Notes: a model not told the origin generated them from the sequence alone. A stretch of DNA of 64,000 nt from Lachnospiraceae bacterium (GCA_022483465.1 JAKVNF010000004.1:557713-621712), one strand, 5' to 3'. Counted from the first letter of the stretch, positions 1 through 8,696 are shown. Translations and numbers: made by a program.

Positions 1-1
1 C

Positions 2-958
2 TGGGGCAACTCCTCTCCTTCTACGCCTTACACCGTCAATGCAGAGGGCCGCGGACCCGCATGGTCCAACTCCCTGTTCGAGGATGCTGCTGAGTTCGGC
101 TTTGGTATGTTCCTTGCCAACGATGCAATCCGCGACAGCCTGAAGAAGAAGGTTGCTGCTTGGAACGGTGAGGGTGCTCAGGAATGGCTCGACACCTTCG
201 CAGACGGCGCAAAGAACGGCGCTGCAACGAAGACCCTGATCGCTGCTCTTGAGAAGGATGGTTCCGATGCTGCCAAGGAAATCCTGGCTGAGAAGGACTA
301 CCTGAACAAGAAGTCTCAGTGGATCTTCGGCGGTGATGGATGGGCATTCGATATCGGCTACGGCGGCGTGGACCATGTCCTCGCTTCCGGCAAGGATGTT
401 AACATCTTCGTCGTCAACACCGAGGTGTACTCCAACACCGGCGGACAGTCCTCCAAGGCTACCCCTGAGGGCGCTGTCGCACAGTTCGCTGCAGGCGGCA
501 AGGAGACCGTGCAGAAGGATCTCGCTGCCATGGCAATGAGCTACGGCTATGTCTATGTCGCACAGGTCTCCATGGGTGCTGACAGGAACCAGTGCATCAG
601 AGCCATTGCTGAGGCTGAGGCTTATCCGGGACCGTCTCTGGTTATCGCCTATGCTCCCTGCATCAACCACGGCATCCGCAAGGGCATGAGCAAGGCGCAG
701 GACGAAGAGAAGCTGGCTGTAGATACTGGATACTACAACCTGTTCCGCTTCAACCCGGCTGGCGGCGACAAGAAGTTCTCCCTGGATTCCAAGCCCGCAA
801 GCAAGGAGTACAGCGAGTTCCTCGGCGGCGAGGTTCGTTACACCTCCCTGCAGCGCAAGAACCCCGAGAGAGCCGCAAAGCTCTTTGCAGAGGCAGAGCA
901 GCACGCAAAGGATCACTACGCATACCTCGAGAAGCTCGGCGCTCTCTACAACGCATGA
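2..958 (+). CDS. nifJ: Pyruvate:ferredoxin (flavodoxin) oxidoreductase, C-terminal part (5' end outside window)
   Basis: This enzyme oxidatively decarboxylates pyruvate to acetyl-CoA and CO2 and passes electrons to ferredoxin in the cytoplasm of anaerobes. The frame is open from the left edge, so only about the last 318 residues are present. The thiamine-pyrophosphate domain is clear: GDGWAFDIGYGG near position 333-370, then NTEVYSNTGGQSSKATP. The C-terminus (YTSLQRKNPERAAKLF) is typical of the long single-chain clostridial enzyme. A ferredoxin gene follows 240 nt downstream, a plausible electron acceptor. An intrinsic terminator directly follows the stop, so the ferredoxin is probably transcribed separately. 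Confidence 0.95.
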   Translation, partial: WGNSSPSTPYTVNAEGRGPAWSNSLFEDAAEFGFGMFLANDAIRDSLKKKVAAWNGEGAQEWLDTFADGAKNGAATKTLIAALEKDGSDAAKEILAEKDYLNKKSQWIFGGDGWAFDIGYGGVDHVLASGKDVNIFVVNTEVYSNTGGQSSKATPEGAVAQFAAGGKETVQKDLAAMAMSYGYVYVAQVSMGADRNQCIRAIAEAEAYPGPSLVIAYAPCINHGIRKGMSKAQDEEKLAVDTGYYNLFRFNPAGGDKKFSLDSKPASKEYSEFLGGEVRYTSLQRKNPERAAKLFAEAEQHAKDHYAYLEKLGALYNA

Positions 959-999
959 GTTTCTGCTGACGATCTGCGCAGCGTAACGTAACAAAATGA

Positions 1000-1038
1000 G
1001 CACGCCCGCACGGCACTTGCCGCGCGGGCGTGCTTTTT
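1000..1038 (+). terminator. Intrinsic terminator of the PFOR gene
   Basis: A perfect 10-bp stem (GCACGCCCGC / GCGGGCGTGC, 1000-1009 and 1024-1033) with a 14-nt loop is followed by TTTTT, about 40 nt after the PFOR stop codon. Confidence 0.9.
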
Positions 1039-1083
1039 GCTGTCCACGGTGCACAGCCGGCTCCCCATCTGCCCCCTTCCTCT

Positions 1084-1101
1084 TGTTAGTATTTACTAAC
1101 A
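1084..1101. promoter_or_regulatory. 18-bp palindrome upstream of the ferredoxin gene (candidate operator)
   Basis: TGTTAGTA-TT-TACTAACA is a perfect 8-bp inverted repeat with a 2-bp spacer, about 100 nt before the ferredoxin start codon and the only strong palindrome in this gap. It resembles the outer bases of a Rex (NADH-sensing repressor) site but is two bases longer between the half-sites. The regulator is therefore not assigned. Confidence 0.4.
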
Positions 1102-1200
1102 GGCCGGTGGGGGAGTATCATGGGACACGTAAGGCGCCGGAACAATTCCGGTGCCGGTTATGCCACAAACATTTGTGCACAATAAGGAGGATTTACTATT

Positions 1201-1371
1201 ATGCCACGTCAAATTGGTGATGCATGTATCAGCTGCGGCAGCTGCGCCGCACAGTGCCCTGTTGAGGCGATTTCTCAGGGTGATTCCCACTACGAGATCG
1301 ATGCCAACAAGTGCATCGACTGCGGTGCTTGCGAGGCTCAGTGCCCTGTCGGAGCGATCTCCGAGGCATAA
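1201..1371 (+). CDS. 2[4Fe-4S] ferredoxin, 56 aa
   Basis: Small cytoplasmic electron carrier of the clostridial type. The protein reads MPRQIGDACISCGSCAAQCP and later CIDCGACEAQCP, i.e. two CxxCxxCxxxCP motifs at about residues 9-20 and 38-49 that ligate two [4Fe-4S] clusters. The start is set by an AAGGAGG at 1184-1190, 10 nt before the ATG. Its position after PFOR suggests it accepts PFOR electrons. Its own terminator follows. Both the family and the length (55-56 aa) are a textbook match. Confidence 0.95.
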   Translation: MPRQIGDACISCGSCAAQCPVEAISQGDSHYEIDANKCIDCGACEAQCPVGAISEA

Positions 1372-1398
1372 GGCGTCGTCTGACTGACCAGCAAAATG

Positions 1399-1433
1399 AA
1401 GCCCTTCCGCGGATTTCCGCGGAAGGGCTTTTT
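1399..1433 (+). terminator. Intrinsic terminator of the ferredoxin gene, possibly bidirectional
   Basis: A 14-bp stem AAGCCCTTCCGCGG / CCGCGGAAGGGCTT with a 4-nt loop ends in a T run on the + strand. The converging ABC gene ends 22 nt further right, and the minus-strand reading gives a weaker CATTTT tail, so it may serve both genes. Confidence 0.85.
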
Positions 1434-1454
1434 GTTGTGCTCTGTTTTATTTGC

Positions 1455-3206
1455 TCAGCGAAGCTGAACGAAGTTTTTGTTCTCAACCTGGTAGACGTGG
1501 TCGCAGTGCTCGATCGTCGTGAGCCGGTGGGCCACGATGACCAGCGTCTTCTTGCCGTGGAGCCGCTCGATGGCCTCCATGATCGCCGCCTCAGTGTCGT
1601 TGTCCAGGGCGGAGGTGGCCTCATCGAAGATCATGATGTCCGGGTCGTTGTAGAGGGCCCGGGCGATGCCGATGCGCTGCCGCTGGCCGCCGGAGATCCG
1701 GATGCCCCGCTCGCCGATGCCGGTGTCCAGGCCCTGGGGAAGGCCTCTCACGTACTCGTCGAGCTGTGCCTCCTTCAGCACCGCCCAGACCTTCTCGTCA
1801 TCCACCTTGTCCCGGTCCACGCCGTAGGCGACGTTGGCTCGGACCGTGTCATCGAGCATGAACATCATCTGCGGCACGTATCCGATGTCCGCGTACCAGC
1901 CGGGGAGGTTCTCCTCGATGTTGGTGCCGTCCACCAGGATCGCCCCCTGCTGGGGCCGCAGAAGCCCCAGAATGAGGTCCACCGCGGTGGACTTGCCGGC
2001 CCCGGAGGGACCGATGATGCCGATGGACTGGCCAATGGGGATGGTCAGGTTGGCATGGGAGAAGATGTCGATGTCGGTGTTCTCGTACCGGAACGTGATG
2101 TCACGAAAGGCCACCTCTTTGTGGAAGGGGATCGGGGTCACCTTCTCCTCAGGCTGATTCGCCTCGTAGAGGGCATCCATGTTCATCTCGTGGGCATGGA
2201 CGATATAGTCCCCCACGAAGTCCACGTTGGGCTCGTAGTAGGCGATATCGCCAAGGGCCGACACGATCCGGTTGGCACTGGGCATGATCCGGACCGCCAC
2301 CACGGCGAGGACGCCGATCTGGCCGATTTGGCTGCCGATGCCGAAGGATGTGTCCCGGGAGAGGAAGATCCCCAGCATGATCAGGATCACGCAGATCAGG
2401 ATCGTCTCCACCGAGAGCCTGGGCACGTTGGAGAGGGAGTTCTGCCTGCGCTGCACCTCGTTGAGCTCCTTCGCGTTCTCGTTGTAGCGGTCGATGAAGT
2501 AGTCCTCCCGGTTCAGCACCTTGGTATCCTTCATGCCGTCCAGGGCCTGGAGGAGCCACTTGGTGACCTTGGCGCCGGTCTCATTGACCTTGTGCCCGTA
2601 GTCCTGCTGCAGCGGCACCAGCTTTTTCTGGTTGAACAGAAGGATCAGCGCGATGAAGGCGCTCATCACCAGGGTCATCACCGGGCTCACCGCCACCGAC
2701 AGGGCAAAGAGCGCCACAAAGACCGTGACCTCCGTCAAAAGCTTTAAGATGGTCAGCACCAGCTGGTAGGAGCCGTTGACGCAGGAGACGATGTTGCGGA
2801 TTGCCACCGAGGTGTCCGCCGTCAGGAAGAACTCGTAGGGCCGGTTGATGTACTCCTTGAACAGCGCCCGGGAGGCGTTGTAGGAGCCGTTGTAGACGAA
2901 CCGGTACTGGGCGTAGTACATGAAGTACAGGTACACGTTCTTGAGCACAAAGATCGCGATCAGCAGTATGACGCAGAGCATCAGGAACTGGTTCACGCTG
3001 GTCAGGTGGAAGAACTCGTAGACGGCCCGCATGTGCTTGTTGCCCAGCACCGCGTCCGGGGAGGTTGCCGCCGTGATCAGGGGCAGGATGAGCCCCGTTC
3101 CCACGGTCTCCAGGGCGGCGCCCACGAGCATCATGAAGAACAGCACCACAAACAGATGCCGCTGCCTGGGCGTCAGGATGCGGCGCACTTTTTTTGCTAA
3201 TTTCAT
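1455..3206 (-). CDS. ABC exporter, fused membrane and ATPase domains (lipid-linked oligosaccharide flippase-like)
   Basis: A half-size ABC exporter of 583 aa that should work as a homodimer in the cytoplasmic membrane. Residues 1-320 contain about six membrane segments. The ATPase domain has Walker A GPSGAGKST, signature ISGGQRQRIGIARAL and Walker B IMIFDEATSALD followed by the H-loop AHR, all intact. The N-terminal layout (RQRHLFVVLFFMMLVGAALETVGTGLILPLI) resembles PglK/WlaB flippases, which move lipid-linked glycans. It starts 6 nt after the dnaB stop, so it is cotranscribed with the replication genes. A polysaccharide operon without its own flippase lies 8 kb away, which makes a glycan-flipping role attractive, but this is inference. 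A general lipid or drug exporter is the alternative. Confidence 0.8.
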   Translation of the reverse strand: MKLAKKVRRILTPRQRHLFVVLFFMMLVGAALETVGTGLILPLITAATSPDAVLGNKHMRAVYEFFHLTSVNQFLMLCVILLIAIFVLKNVYLYFMYYAQYRFVYNGSYNASRALFKEYINRPYEFFLTADTSVAIRNIVSCVNGSYQLVLTILKLLTEVTVFVALFALSVAVSPVMTLVMSAFIALILLFNQKKLVPLQQDYGHKVNETGAKVTKWLLQALDGMKDTKVLNREDYFIDRYNENAKELNEVQRRQNSLSNVPRLSVETILICVILIMLGIFLSRDTSFGIGSQIGQIGVLAVVAVRIMPSANRIVSALGDIAYYEPNVDFVGDYIVHAHEMNMDALYEANQPEEKVTPIPFHKEVAFRDITFRYENTDIDIFSHANLTIPIGQSIGIIGPSGAGKSTAVDLILGLLRPQQGAILVDGTNIEENLPGWYADIGYVPQMMFMLDDTVRANVAYGVDRDKVDDEKVWAVLKEAQLDEYVRGLPQGLDTGIGERGIRISGGQRQRIGIARALYNDPDIMIFDEATSALDNDTEAAIMEAIERLHGKKTLVIVAHRLTTIEHCDHVYQVENKNFVQLR

Positions 3207-3212
3207 CCGATT

Positions 3213-4586
3213 TTACGCTCCGCCGCCTGCCGGGACGCCGTAGGCACCCGCCGGGGCCAGATTTGCAAACTTGGTCAGCTCCGGCAGCCACTTGAGCTGC
3301 ACGGTGCCGATGGGGCCGTTTCGCTGCTTGGCGATGATGATCTCCGAGATGCCCTTGTCCGGGGTGTCCGGGTGATAGTAGTCATCGCGGTAGATGAACA
3401 TGACGACATCCGCGTCCTGCTCGATGGCGCCGGACTCACGCAGATCCGAAAGCATGGGCCGCTTGTCCACGCGGCTCTCCACCGCACGCGAGAGCTGGGA
3501 GAGAGCCACCACCGGCACCTCCAGCTCCCTCGCCAGGGCTTTCAGCGAGCGGGAGATCTCCGAGACCTCCTGCTGGCGGCTGTCGCCGGAGTGGCCGCCG
3601 GAGCCGGTCATCAGCTGCAGGTAGTCGATGATGATGAGGTCCAGCCCCATCTCCATCTTGTAGTGGAGGCACTTGGAGCGCAGCGCCGGCACCGTGATGG
3701 CCGGCGTGTCATCCAGGATCAGGCCGGAGCCGCCGATGATGTTGGCGCTCTCGATGAGATCGCTCCACTCCCCGTCGGTGAGGGTGCCGGTCCGGAGCTT
3801 CTGCGCATCCACGTGGCTCTCCAGGGAGAAGACACGGTTGATCAGCTGCTCCTTGGACATCTCGAGGGAGAAGATCGCCACGTGCTTGTGGTCCTTCACG
3901 GCCACCTTGTCCGCGATGTTCAGGGCAAAGGCCGTCTTTCCCATGGAGGGGCGGGCGGCGATCAGCACCAGGTCTGAATTCTGCAGGCCTGCGGTCTTGT
4001 TGTCCAGGTCCGTGAAGCCGGTCGCAATGCCCGTGACGTTGCCGTCGGTCTTGGAGGAGGCGACGATCCGGTCCACGGCATTGAGCACCACTTCCCGGAT
4101 GGGCACAAAGTCCCCGGCGTGGTTTCGCTGGGACAGCCGGAACATGCTGTTCTCGGCCTTCTCCACCAGCTTCTCAGCCGGCTCCTTCTCGGCGTAGGCG
4201 TCGTTGGCCACCTCCTCGCTGGTGCGGATCAGCGACCGGAGGGTCGCCTTCTCCGCGACGATCCGGCAGTAGCTCTGCACGTTGGCAGAGGTGGGCACCT
4301 GGGCGATCAGGCCGCCGATCGCCTCGGTGCTGTAGGTCTCCGCGGGGAGATTCTTCTCCCGCAGGGCGTTCTGCAGCGTCACCGGGTCGACAGCCATACC
4401 CTTGCTGTCGAGCTCGACGATCGTCTCAAACATGACGCCGTACTGCCGGTTGTAGAAATCCTCCGGCCGGAGCAGTTCCTGGGCCTTGGCGATGGCCTGC
4501 TGATCCATCAGCATGGCACCGATGACCGACATCTCCGCGTCGGAGGAGTAGGGCATCACTCTGGTGATGGTATTGTCTTCCGCCAT
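3213..4586 (-). CDS. dnaB: Replicative DNA helicase DnaB
   Basis: Hexameric 5'-3' helicase that unwinds DNA ahead of the replication fork and recruits primase. The 457-aa protein has the N-terminal DnaB domain (SDAEMSVIGAMLMDQQAI, residues 14-31), a linker, then the RecA-like core with Walker A ARPSMGKTAFALNIADK and the Walker B region LDLIIIDYLQLM. ALSQLSR and the arginine-finger segment follow. Length is normal. It lies 10 nt downstream of rplI in the conserved Firmicutes order gdpP-rplI-dnaB. An AAGAGG sits in front of the ATG. Confidence 0.97.
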   Translation of the reverse strand: MAEDNTITRVMPYSSDAEMSVIGAMLMDQQAIAKAQELLRPEDFYNRQYGVMFETIVELDSKGMAVDPVTLQNALREKNLPAETYSTEAIGGLIAQVPTSANVQSYCRIVAEKATLRSLIRTSEEVANDAYAEKEPAEKLVEKAENSMFRLSQRNHAGDFVPIREVVLNAVDRIVASSKTDGNVTGIATGFTDLDNKTAGLQNSDLVLIAARPSMGKTAFALNIADKVAVKDHKHVAIFSLEMSKEQLINRVFSLESHVDAQKLRTGTLTDGEWSDLIESANIIGGSGLILDDTPAITVPALRSKCLHYKMEMGLDLIIIDYLQLMTGSGGHSGDSRQQEVSEISRSLKALARELEVPVVALSQLSRAVESRVDKRPMLSDLRESGAIEQDADVVMFIYRDDYYHPDTPDKGISEIIIAKQRNGPIGTVQLKWLPELTKFANLAPAGAYGVPAGGGA

Positions 4587-4596
4587 GCCAGGCCTC

Positions 4597-5043
4597 TTAC
4601 AGCTCTTTCACCAGGACATAGAGCTTTCCGGTCACCTGGGGGTGCAGCCGAATTGCCACCTCGTGCATGCCAAAGGACCGGATCGGCGTGTCCACGACGA
4701 TCTTCTTCTTGTCCAGGTCCATGTCCCACTGCTTCTTGGCCGCCTCGGCGATCTCCTTGGAGGAGACGGAGCCGAAGACCGAGCCGTTCTCGCCGGCCTT
4801 GAGCTTCACCTCGATCTTCATGCCCTCGAGCTTGGCCGCCAGGTCCTTTGCCTCCTGGAGCTTCTCCGCGGCCACCTTGTCCTCGTGGGCCTTCTGGAGC
4901 TTCAAGTCATTGCGGTTCTTGTCGGTGGCCTCGACGCCCACCTTCTTGGGCAGCACGAAGTTGCGCGCGTAGCCGTCCGATACGTTCACGATCTGTCCCT
5001 TCTTGCCAAGGGATTTCACATCCTCGAGTAAGATTACCTTCAT
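4597..5043 (-). CDS. rplI: 50S ribosomal protein L9
   Basis: Structural protein of the large ribosomal subunit that binds 23S rRNA near the L1 stalk. The N-terminal signature [28 protein letters not shown] and the long connecting helix (residues about 40-75, charged, [16 protein letters not shown]) are typical, and 148 aa is the usual length. AGGAGGT is placed 6 nt before the ATG. It sits between gdpP (36 nt upstream) and dnaB. Confidence 0.97.
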   Translation of the reverse strand: MKVILLEDVKSLGKKGQIVNVSDGYARNFVLPKKVGVEATDKNRNDLKLQKAHEDKVAAEKLQEAKDLAAKLEGMKIEVKLKAGENGSVFGSVSSKEIAEAAKKQWDMDLDKKKIVVDTPIRSFGMHEVAIRLHPQVTGKLYVLVKEL

Positions 5044-5079
5044 GGTGATACCTCCTGTGTGGTTGTTCTGGTTTGGGCC

Positions 5080-7125
5080 TTAAAGCTGTCCCTCTTCGAT
5101 CATCACGTCGATTGCGTGCTTCAAGACCCCGATGGCCTCGGCCAGGGAGACGTCCTCCATCTGGCAGCCCGCCATGTTCATATGGCCGCCCCCGCCGAGC
5201 CGCTCCATGATAACCTGTACGTTCACCTCGTCGATGGAGCGGGCACTGATAAAGATCTGATTCTGGTACTCGGTGAGCACGAAGCTCGCCTTGACGCCCT
5301 TGATGTTGAGCAGCTCATTGGCCGCCTGGGCGCCGATGATGGTCGGGCTCTGAATGCCCTGGCCCGGGCAGATGGAGATGGCAAAGGACGTGCGGTAGAT
5401 CTCCGCCTGGGAGACCGCATCCGCCTTGGCCTTGTACTCCTGGGCATCCTCGCGGAAGAGCTTACGGACGCGGGTGACATCCGCGCCGTTTCTGCGCAGG
5501 AAGGCCGCGGCCTCGAAGGTGCGCACGCCGGTCTTGTTCTGGAAGCTGTTGGTGTCCATGACAATGCCGGCGTAGATCGCATCGGCCTCCTCCGGCCGGA
5601 TCTTGATGTTCTCGCCGATGTACTGCAGGATCTCGGAGACCATCTCGCAGGCGCTGGAGGCGTAGGCCTCCACGTAGGAGAGGGTGGCGTTCTCCACGGT
5701 CTCCGTGCCCGCCCGGTGGTGATCCAGCACCACGATCGACTTGCAAAGGCGCAGCAGCTCCGGGCACTCGGTGATGCTGGGCTTGTTCACGTCCACCACC
5801 ACCAGGGCGGTGCTGTCCGACACCTTCTCGATGGCCTGCTGGCTGTTGTAAAACAGATCTGCGGGGTACTCCGGGTTGTTCCGGAAGAGATTTGCCACCG
5901 GCTGCAGTGAGGTGGACACGTCGTTGAGCACGATGTGGGCCTCCCGGTTCATGGTCCGGGCGATGCGGTAGACGCCGATGGCGGCGCCGAGACAGTCGAA
6001 GTCCCCGATCCGATGGCCCATGATGAAGACCTTGTCTTTGGCGGAGATGATCTCCTTGAGGGCCTGGGCCTTGACTCTTGCCTTGACTCTCGTGTTCTTC
6101 TCCACCTGCTGGGTCTTGCCGCCGTAGTAGATGATGTTGTCCGGCATCTTGACCACAGCCTGGTCGCCGCCGCGGCCCAGGGCCAGATCGATGGCGTTGC
6201 GGGCGAACTCATAGTTCTGTGCGTAGGAGAGGCCGTCCACGCCGATGCCGATGCTCAGGGTGATCGCCATCTCGTTGCCGATGGAGACGGTCTTGACGTC
6301 CGAGAGGAGCTCGAAGTGGGCGTTCTGCAGCTGAATCAGGGACTTCTTGCGCATGATGATCAGGTACTTGTCCTTCTCGATCTTGCTGCAGATGCCGTCG
6401 ATGGAGGCGATGTACTTGTTCACCTTTCGGTCGATGAGGGCGGTCAAAAGAGACCGCTTCACGTCCTCCACGGAGTCCAGCGCCTCCTCGTAGTTGTCCA
6501 TGTAGATGAAGCCGATGACGATGCTCTGGTCATCCACCTCCTGGATGGCCAGCCGCACCGCGGTCTCGTCAAACAGGTACAGGGCGATCAGCGCGCCCTC
6601 ATAGGTGCTGCCGTCGATGACGTCGCTGTCCTGGGCCAGCTGGTCCAGCGGGATCCTGCGCATCTCCACCCGGTAGTTGCTGCTCTCGTAGTCTATGACC
6701 AGCTTGACGTCGTCCTCCCCGGTGGGGAGCACGTCCTTGGTCAGCGAGGGAAACACCGAGGAGATCTGCCGGTGCAGCAGGTTCTCGCGGTTGATGACCC
6801 GCTCGAACTCATAGTTCATCCAGATAATCCTGCCGGACTCATCCAGCACCGCATACGGCAGCGCCAGGTTCTTCAGGAGCTTCTTCTGCACCTGCCCGTA
6901 CTCGGTGGCGAAGCTCACCAGCTCGTTCATGACCAGGGTGCGGTTGTTCACGTGCTGGTAGATCACGATGGCGAAGTAGACCGCCAGAAACAGGCTCAGC
7001 ACCAGGCCGCTCGGCCAGCTGATGAAGTAAATCAGGAGATCGACGAGGATCAGAAAAAACCCCAGGCGGATCGGCATGCTGAAGTAGCTGCCCATGCCGC
7101 CCTTCATCTTGATATGATTGCTCAT
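5080..7125 (-). CDS. gdpP: Cyclic-di-AMP phosphodiesterase GdpP (membrane-anchored DHH/DHHA1 protein)
   Basis: Hydrolyses the second messenger c-di-AMP to pApA and so affects osmotic and cell-wall homeostasis. From N to C terminus: two membrane helices (about residues 15-60), a PAS-like domain, a degenerate GGDEF domain, then the DHH domain with the motif GDFDCLGA and LDHHRAG, and DHHA1 with GGGGHMNMAG. The ATG at 7125 (MSNHIKMKGG) is preferred. The reading frame extends 19 codons further upstream, but those residues are not family-like and the purine-rich GGAGGGGGAAAGGG lies about 19 nt before this ATG, so the start is the least certain part. First gene of the rplI-dnaB operon. Confidence 0.93.
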   Translation of the reverse strand: MSNHIKMKGGMGSYFSMPIRLGFFLILVDLLIYFISWPSGLVLSLFLAVYFAIVIYQHVNNRTLVMNELVSFATEYGQVQKKLLKNLALPYAVLDESGRIIWMNYEFERVINRENLLHRQISSVFPSLTKDVLPTGEDDVKLVIDYESSNYRVEMRRIPLDQLAQDSDVIDGSTYEGALIALYLFDETAVRLAIQEVDDQSIVIGFIYMDNYEEALDSVEDVKRSLLTALIDRKVNKYIASIDGICSKIEKDKYLIIMRKKSLIQLQNAHFELLSDVKTVSIGNEMAITLSIGIGVDGLSYAQNYEFARNAIDLALGRGGDQAVVKMPDNIIYYGGKTQQVEKNTRVKARVKAQALKEIISAKDKVFIMGHRIGDFDCLGAAIGVYRIARTMNREAHIVLNDVSTSLQPVANLFRNNPEYPADLFYNSQQAIEKVSDSTALVVVDVNKPSITECPELLRLCKSIVVLDHHRAGTETVENATLSYVEAYASSACEMVSEILQYIGENIKIRPEEADAIYAGIVMDTNSFQNKTGVRTFEAAAFLRRNGADVTRVRKLFREDAQEYKAKADAVSQAEIYRTSFAISICPGQGIQSPTIIGAQAANELLNIKGVKASFVLTEYQNQIFISARSIDEVNVQVIMERLGGGGHMNMAGCQMEDVSLAEAIGVLKHAIDVMIEEGQL

Positions 7126-7361
7126 CTGTCCAATGCCCTTTCCCCCTCCGCAGTCCTCTTCTCTGCATCCGGGAGCATACATGTTTTTATTATATCATAC
7201 CGGGCCGGTGGCAGAAACATCTCCTGGACCGGAGCCGCCGGAAAATGGGGCAAAAACGGGGCCAAAGTGGGGCCGGGGGGCGGGTGTTTCCGGCCATTTT
7301 GGGCTTTTTGGGGGGTGCAGAGCGCCGGGGATCCCCTCGACGCTTTCCCAGCCCGCGCGCA

Positions 7362-7396
7362 ACAAAAAAACAGCTGCAGAACATCGTCTGCAGCTG
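7362..7396 (-). terminator. Intrinsic terminator of the rpsF-ssb-rpsR operon
   Basis: Read on the minus strand: CAGCTGCAGA, a 6-nt loop, TCTGCAGCTG, then seven T. It lies 35 nt beyond the rpsR stop. The remaining 7126-7361 gap is GC-rich and shows no gene. Confidence 0.9.
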
Positions 7397-7431
7397 TGTC
7401 TTGCGTAATTGTCCGGTTGATCCGGTTTTGC

Positions 7432-7695
7432 TTACCGCTCGGCGTAAGGCAGGATTGCCACGTGTCTTGCCCGCTTGATCGCTGTGGTCAGCTCTCTCTG
7501 GTGGGTAGCGCAGGTTCCTGTGATTCTTCTGGGAAGGATCTTTCCTCCCTCAGAGATGTACTTCCGAAGCTTGGCAGCATCCTTGTAATCGATGGTGCTG
7601 TCCTTTCCGCAGAAAACGCAAACCTTTCTCTTTCTGTGGAAATTGTTCTTACGTCTGAACGGCTTGTCGCCATTTTCAGTCTTTGTGTAAGGCAT
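7432..7695 (-). CDS. rpsR: 30S ribosomal protein S18
   Basis: Small-subunit protein that pairs with S6 on the 16S rRNA platform. The segment [46 protein letters not shown] is diagnostic, including the zinc-ligand-type cysteines of the C+ form of S18. Start taken at ATG 7695 (MPYTKTENG) because GGAGG sits 5 nt upstream; an in-frame TTG four codons earlier overlaps that ribosome binding site and is unlikely. Third gene of rpsF-ssb-rpsR. Confidence 0.95.
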   Translation of the reverse strand: MPYTKTENGDKPFRRKNNFHRKRKVCVFCGKDSTIDYKDAAKLRKYISEGGKILPRRITGTCATHQRELTTAIKRARHVAILPYAER

Positions 7696-7754
7696 GTTTT
7701 CCTCCAATTTCTTTTTCCACTCGCGTGTCTGCAGCGGACGCTAACGCCCTTTCC

Positions 7755-8240
7755 TCAGTTGAAAGGCAGCTCCTCGTCAATGCCCTCGGGGATGTTCATA
7801 AACCCGTCGACGGCACCGGAGGGAGCCTCCTTCTTTGCAGGGGCGGCGCTTCCCGAAGATCTTCCGGCTGCAGCGTAGCTGCTGTAGTCCGGGCCCTCCG
7901 ACTGCGCATTCTTGCTCTCTGCAAACTCCTGATCTTCTGCCACCACCTCGGTGGTGTAGACCTTCACACCGTCCTTGTTGGTGTAGGAGCCGGTCTGAAT
8001 TCTGCCGCGGATGCAGATCTTGATTCCCTTGTGGAAATACTTCTCTGCAAACTCTGCGGGTTTTCCGAAGGCCACACAGGAGATGAAATCTGCTGTGGGC
8101 TGGTCGTTCTGGCCGTTGCTGCGTCCGCGTCTCCTGTCAACTGCGAGGGTGTATCTCGCAATTGCCATGGAGTTGTCCCCCTGTGAATATCTCACATCGG
8201 GATCTCTTGTCAATCGTCCCATCAGGACTACACTGTTCAT
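7755..8240 (-). CDS. ssb: Single-stranded DNA-binding protein
   Basis: Coats and protects single-stranded DNA in replication, recombination and repair. The OB fold begins MNSVVLMGRLTRDPDVRYSQG and continues through VDRRRGR...DFISCVAFGKPAEFAEKY and IRGRIQTGSYTNKDG. A flexible linker from about residue 110 leads to the acidic protein-interaction tail GIDEELPFN. The extra Asn after PF is unusual; most tails end in F. Located between rpsF and rpsR, the conserved Firmicutes order that couples SSB supply to ribosomal protein synthesis. Confidence 0.95.
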   Translation of the reverse strand: MNSVVLMGRLTRDPDVRYSQGDNSMAIARYTLAVDRRRGRSNGQNDQPTADFISCVAFGKPAEFAEKYFHKGIKICIRGRIQTGSYTNKDGVKVYTTEVVAEDQEFAESKNAQSEGPDYSSYAAAGRSSGSAAPAKKEAPSGAVDGFMNIPEGIDEELPFN

Positions 8241-8258
8241 TCTGTCCTCGTCTTTCTG

Positions 8259-8549
8259 TTACGCTTCGTCCTGCTTCACGCACAGATATCTGATGACGTT
8301 GTCCATGATCCGCATTCTCTGCTCGATCTCATGAATGGCAGAACCCTCGGCATTGAACTGAATGAAGTAGTAGCAGCCTTCATTCATCTTCTGAATCTCG
8401 TAAGCGAGCTTCTTCTTGCCCCAGTCGTCAACATTTGTGATCTCTCCGCCGAATCTCTCGACAAGAGCCTTGCAATTGTCAACAACTGCAGTTCTGGCAT
8501 CATCCTCGATCTGCGCATTCACAACAACGCATAACTCGTACTTGCTCAT
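8259..8549 (-). CDS. rpsF: 30S ribosomal protein S6
   Basis: Binds 16S rRNA as a heterodimer with S18. The protein (96 aa, MSKYELCVVVNAQIEDDARTAVV ... NVDDWGKKKLAYEIQKMNEGCYYFIQF) matches the family over its full length. A GGAGG ribosome binding site precedes the ATG. It heads the rpsF-ssb-rpsR operon, with a promoter at 8697-8725 and a leader hairpin at 8578-8595. Confidence 0.96.
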   Translation of the reverse strand: MSKYELCVVVNAQIEDDARTAVVDNCKALVERFGGEITNVDDWGKKKLAYEIQKMNEGCYYFIQFNAEGSAIHEIEQRMRIMDNVIRYLCVKQDEA

Positions 8550-8577
8550 GTGCTTTTACCTCCTTCTGGTCTCTGGC

Positions 8578-8595
8578 TCACACCCCTCGGTGTGA
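8578..8595 (-). promoter_or_regulatory. Candidate S6:S18 autoregulatory leader hairpin
   Basis: In the rpsF leader, about 30 nt before the start codon, the RNA reads TCACACC-GAGG-GGTGTGA, a 7-bp hairpin containing the CACCG string. Published S6:S18 leader motifs contain a CACCG/CCG element that mimics the S6:S18 site of 16S rRNA. The match here is by eye only. Confidence 0.45.
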
Positions 8596-8696
8596 ACAAG
8601 GAATTTTTTTGCTCTCCTCCGTCCTTCCCGACAGCACTTCTCCGAAGCGCCCGCAAAAGAGCAGAAAAGGGCGAGGGTGAACCCTCACGGGTTTCC

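Noticed and set aside
1083-1102. Rex operator before the ferredoxin gene
   Set aside because: The half-sites TTGTTA/TAACA are separated by 8 nt instead of 6, and the outer base is not symmetric.
1311-2747. 478-codon open frame on the + strand opposite the ABC exporter
   Set aside because: It is a GC-rich antisense shadow: repetitive VEVDV/DGDP-type composition, no ribosome site and no family motifs, while the minus-strand ABC protein has every expected motif.
5935-7878. 647-codon open frame on the + strand opposite gdpP and rpsR
   Set aside because: It crosses several real minus-strand genes and the rpsR terminator, and its composition is that of an antisense reading.
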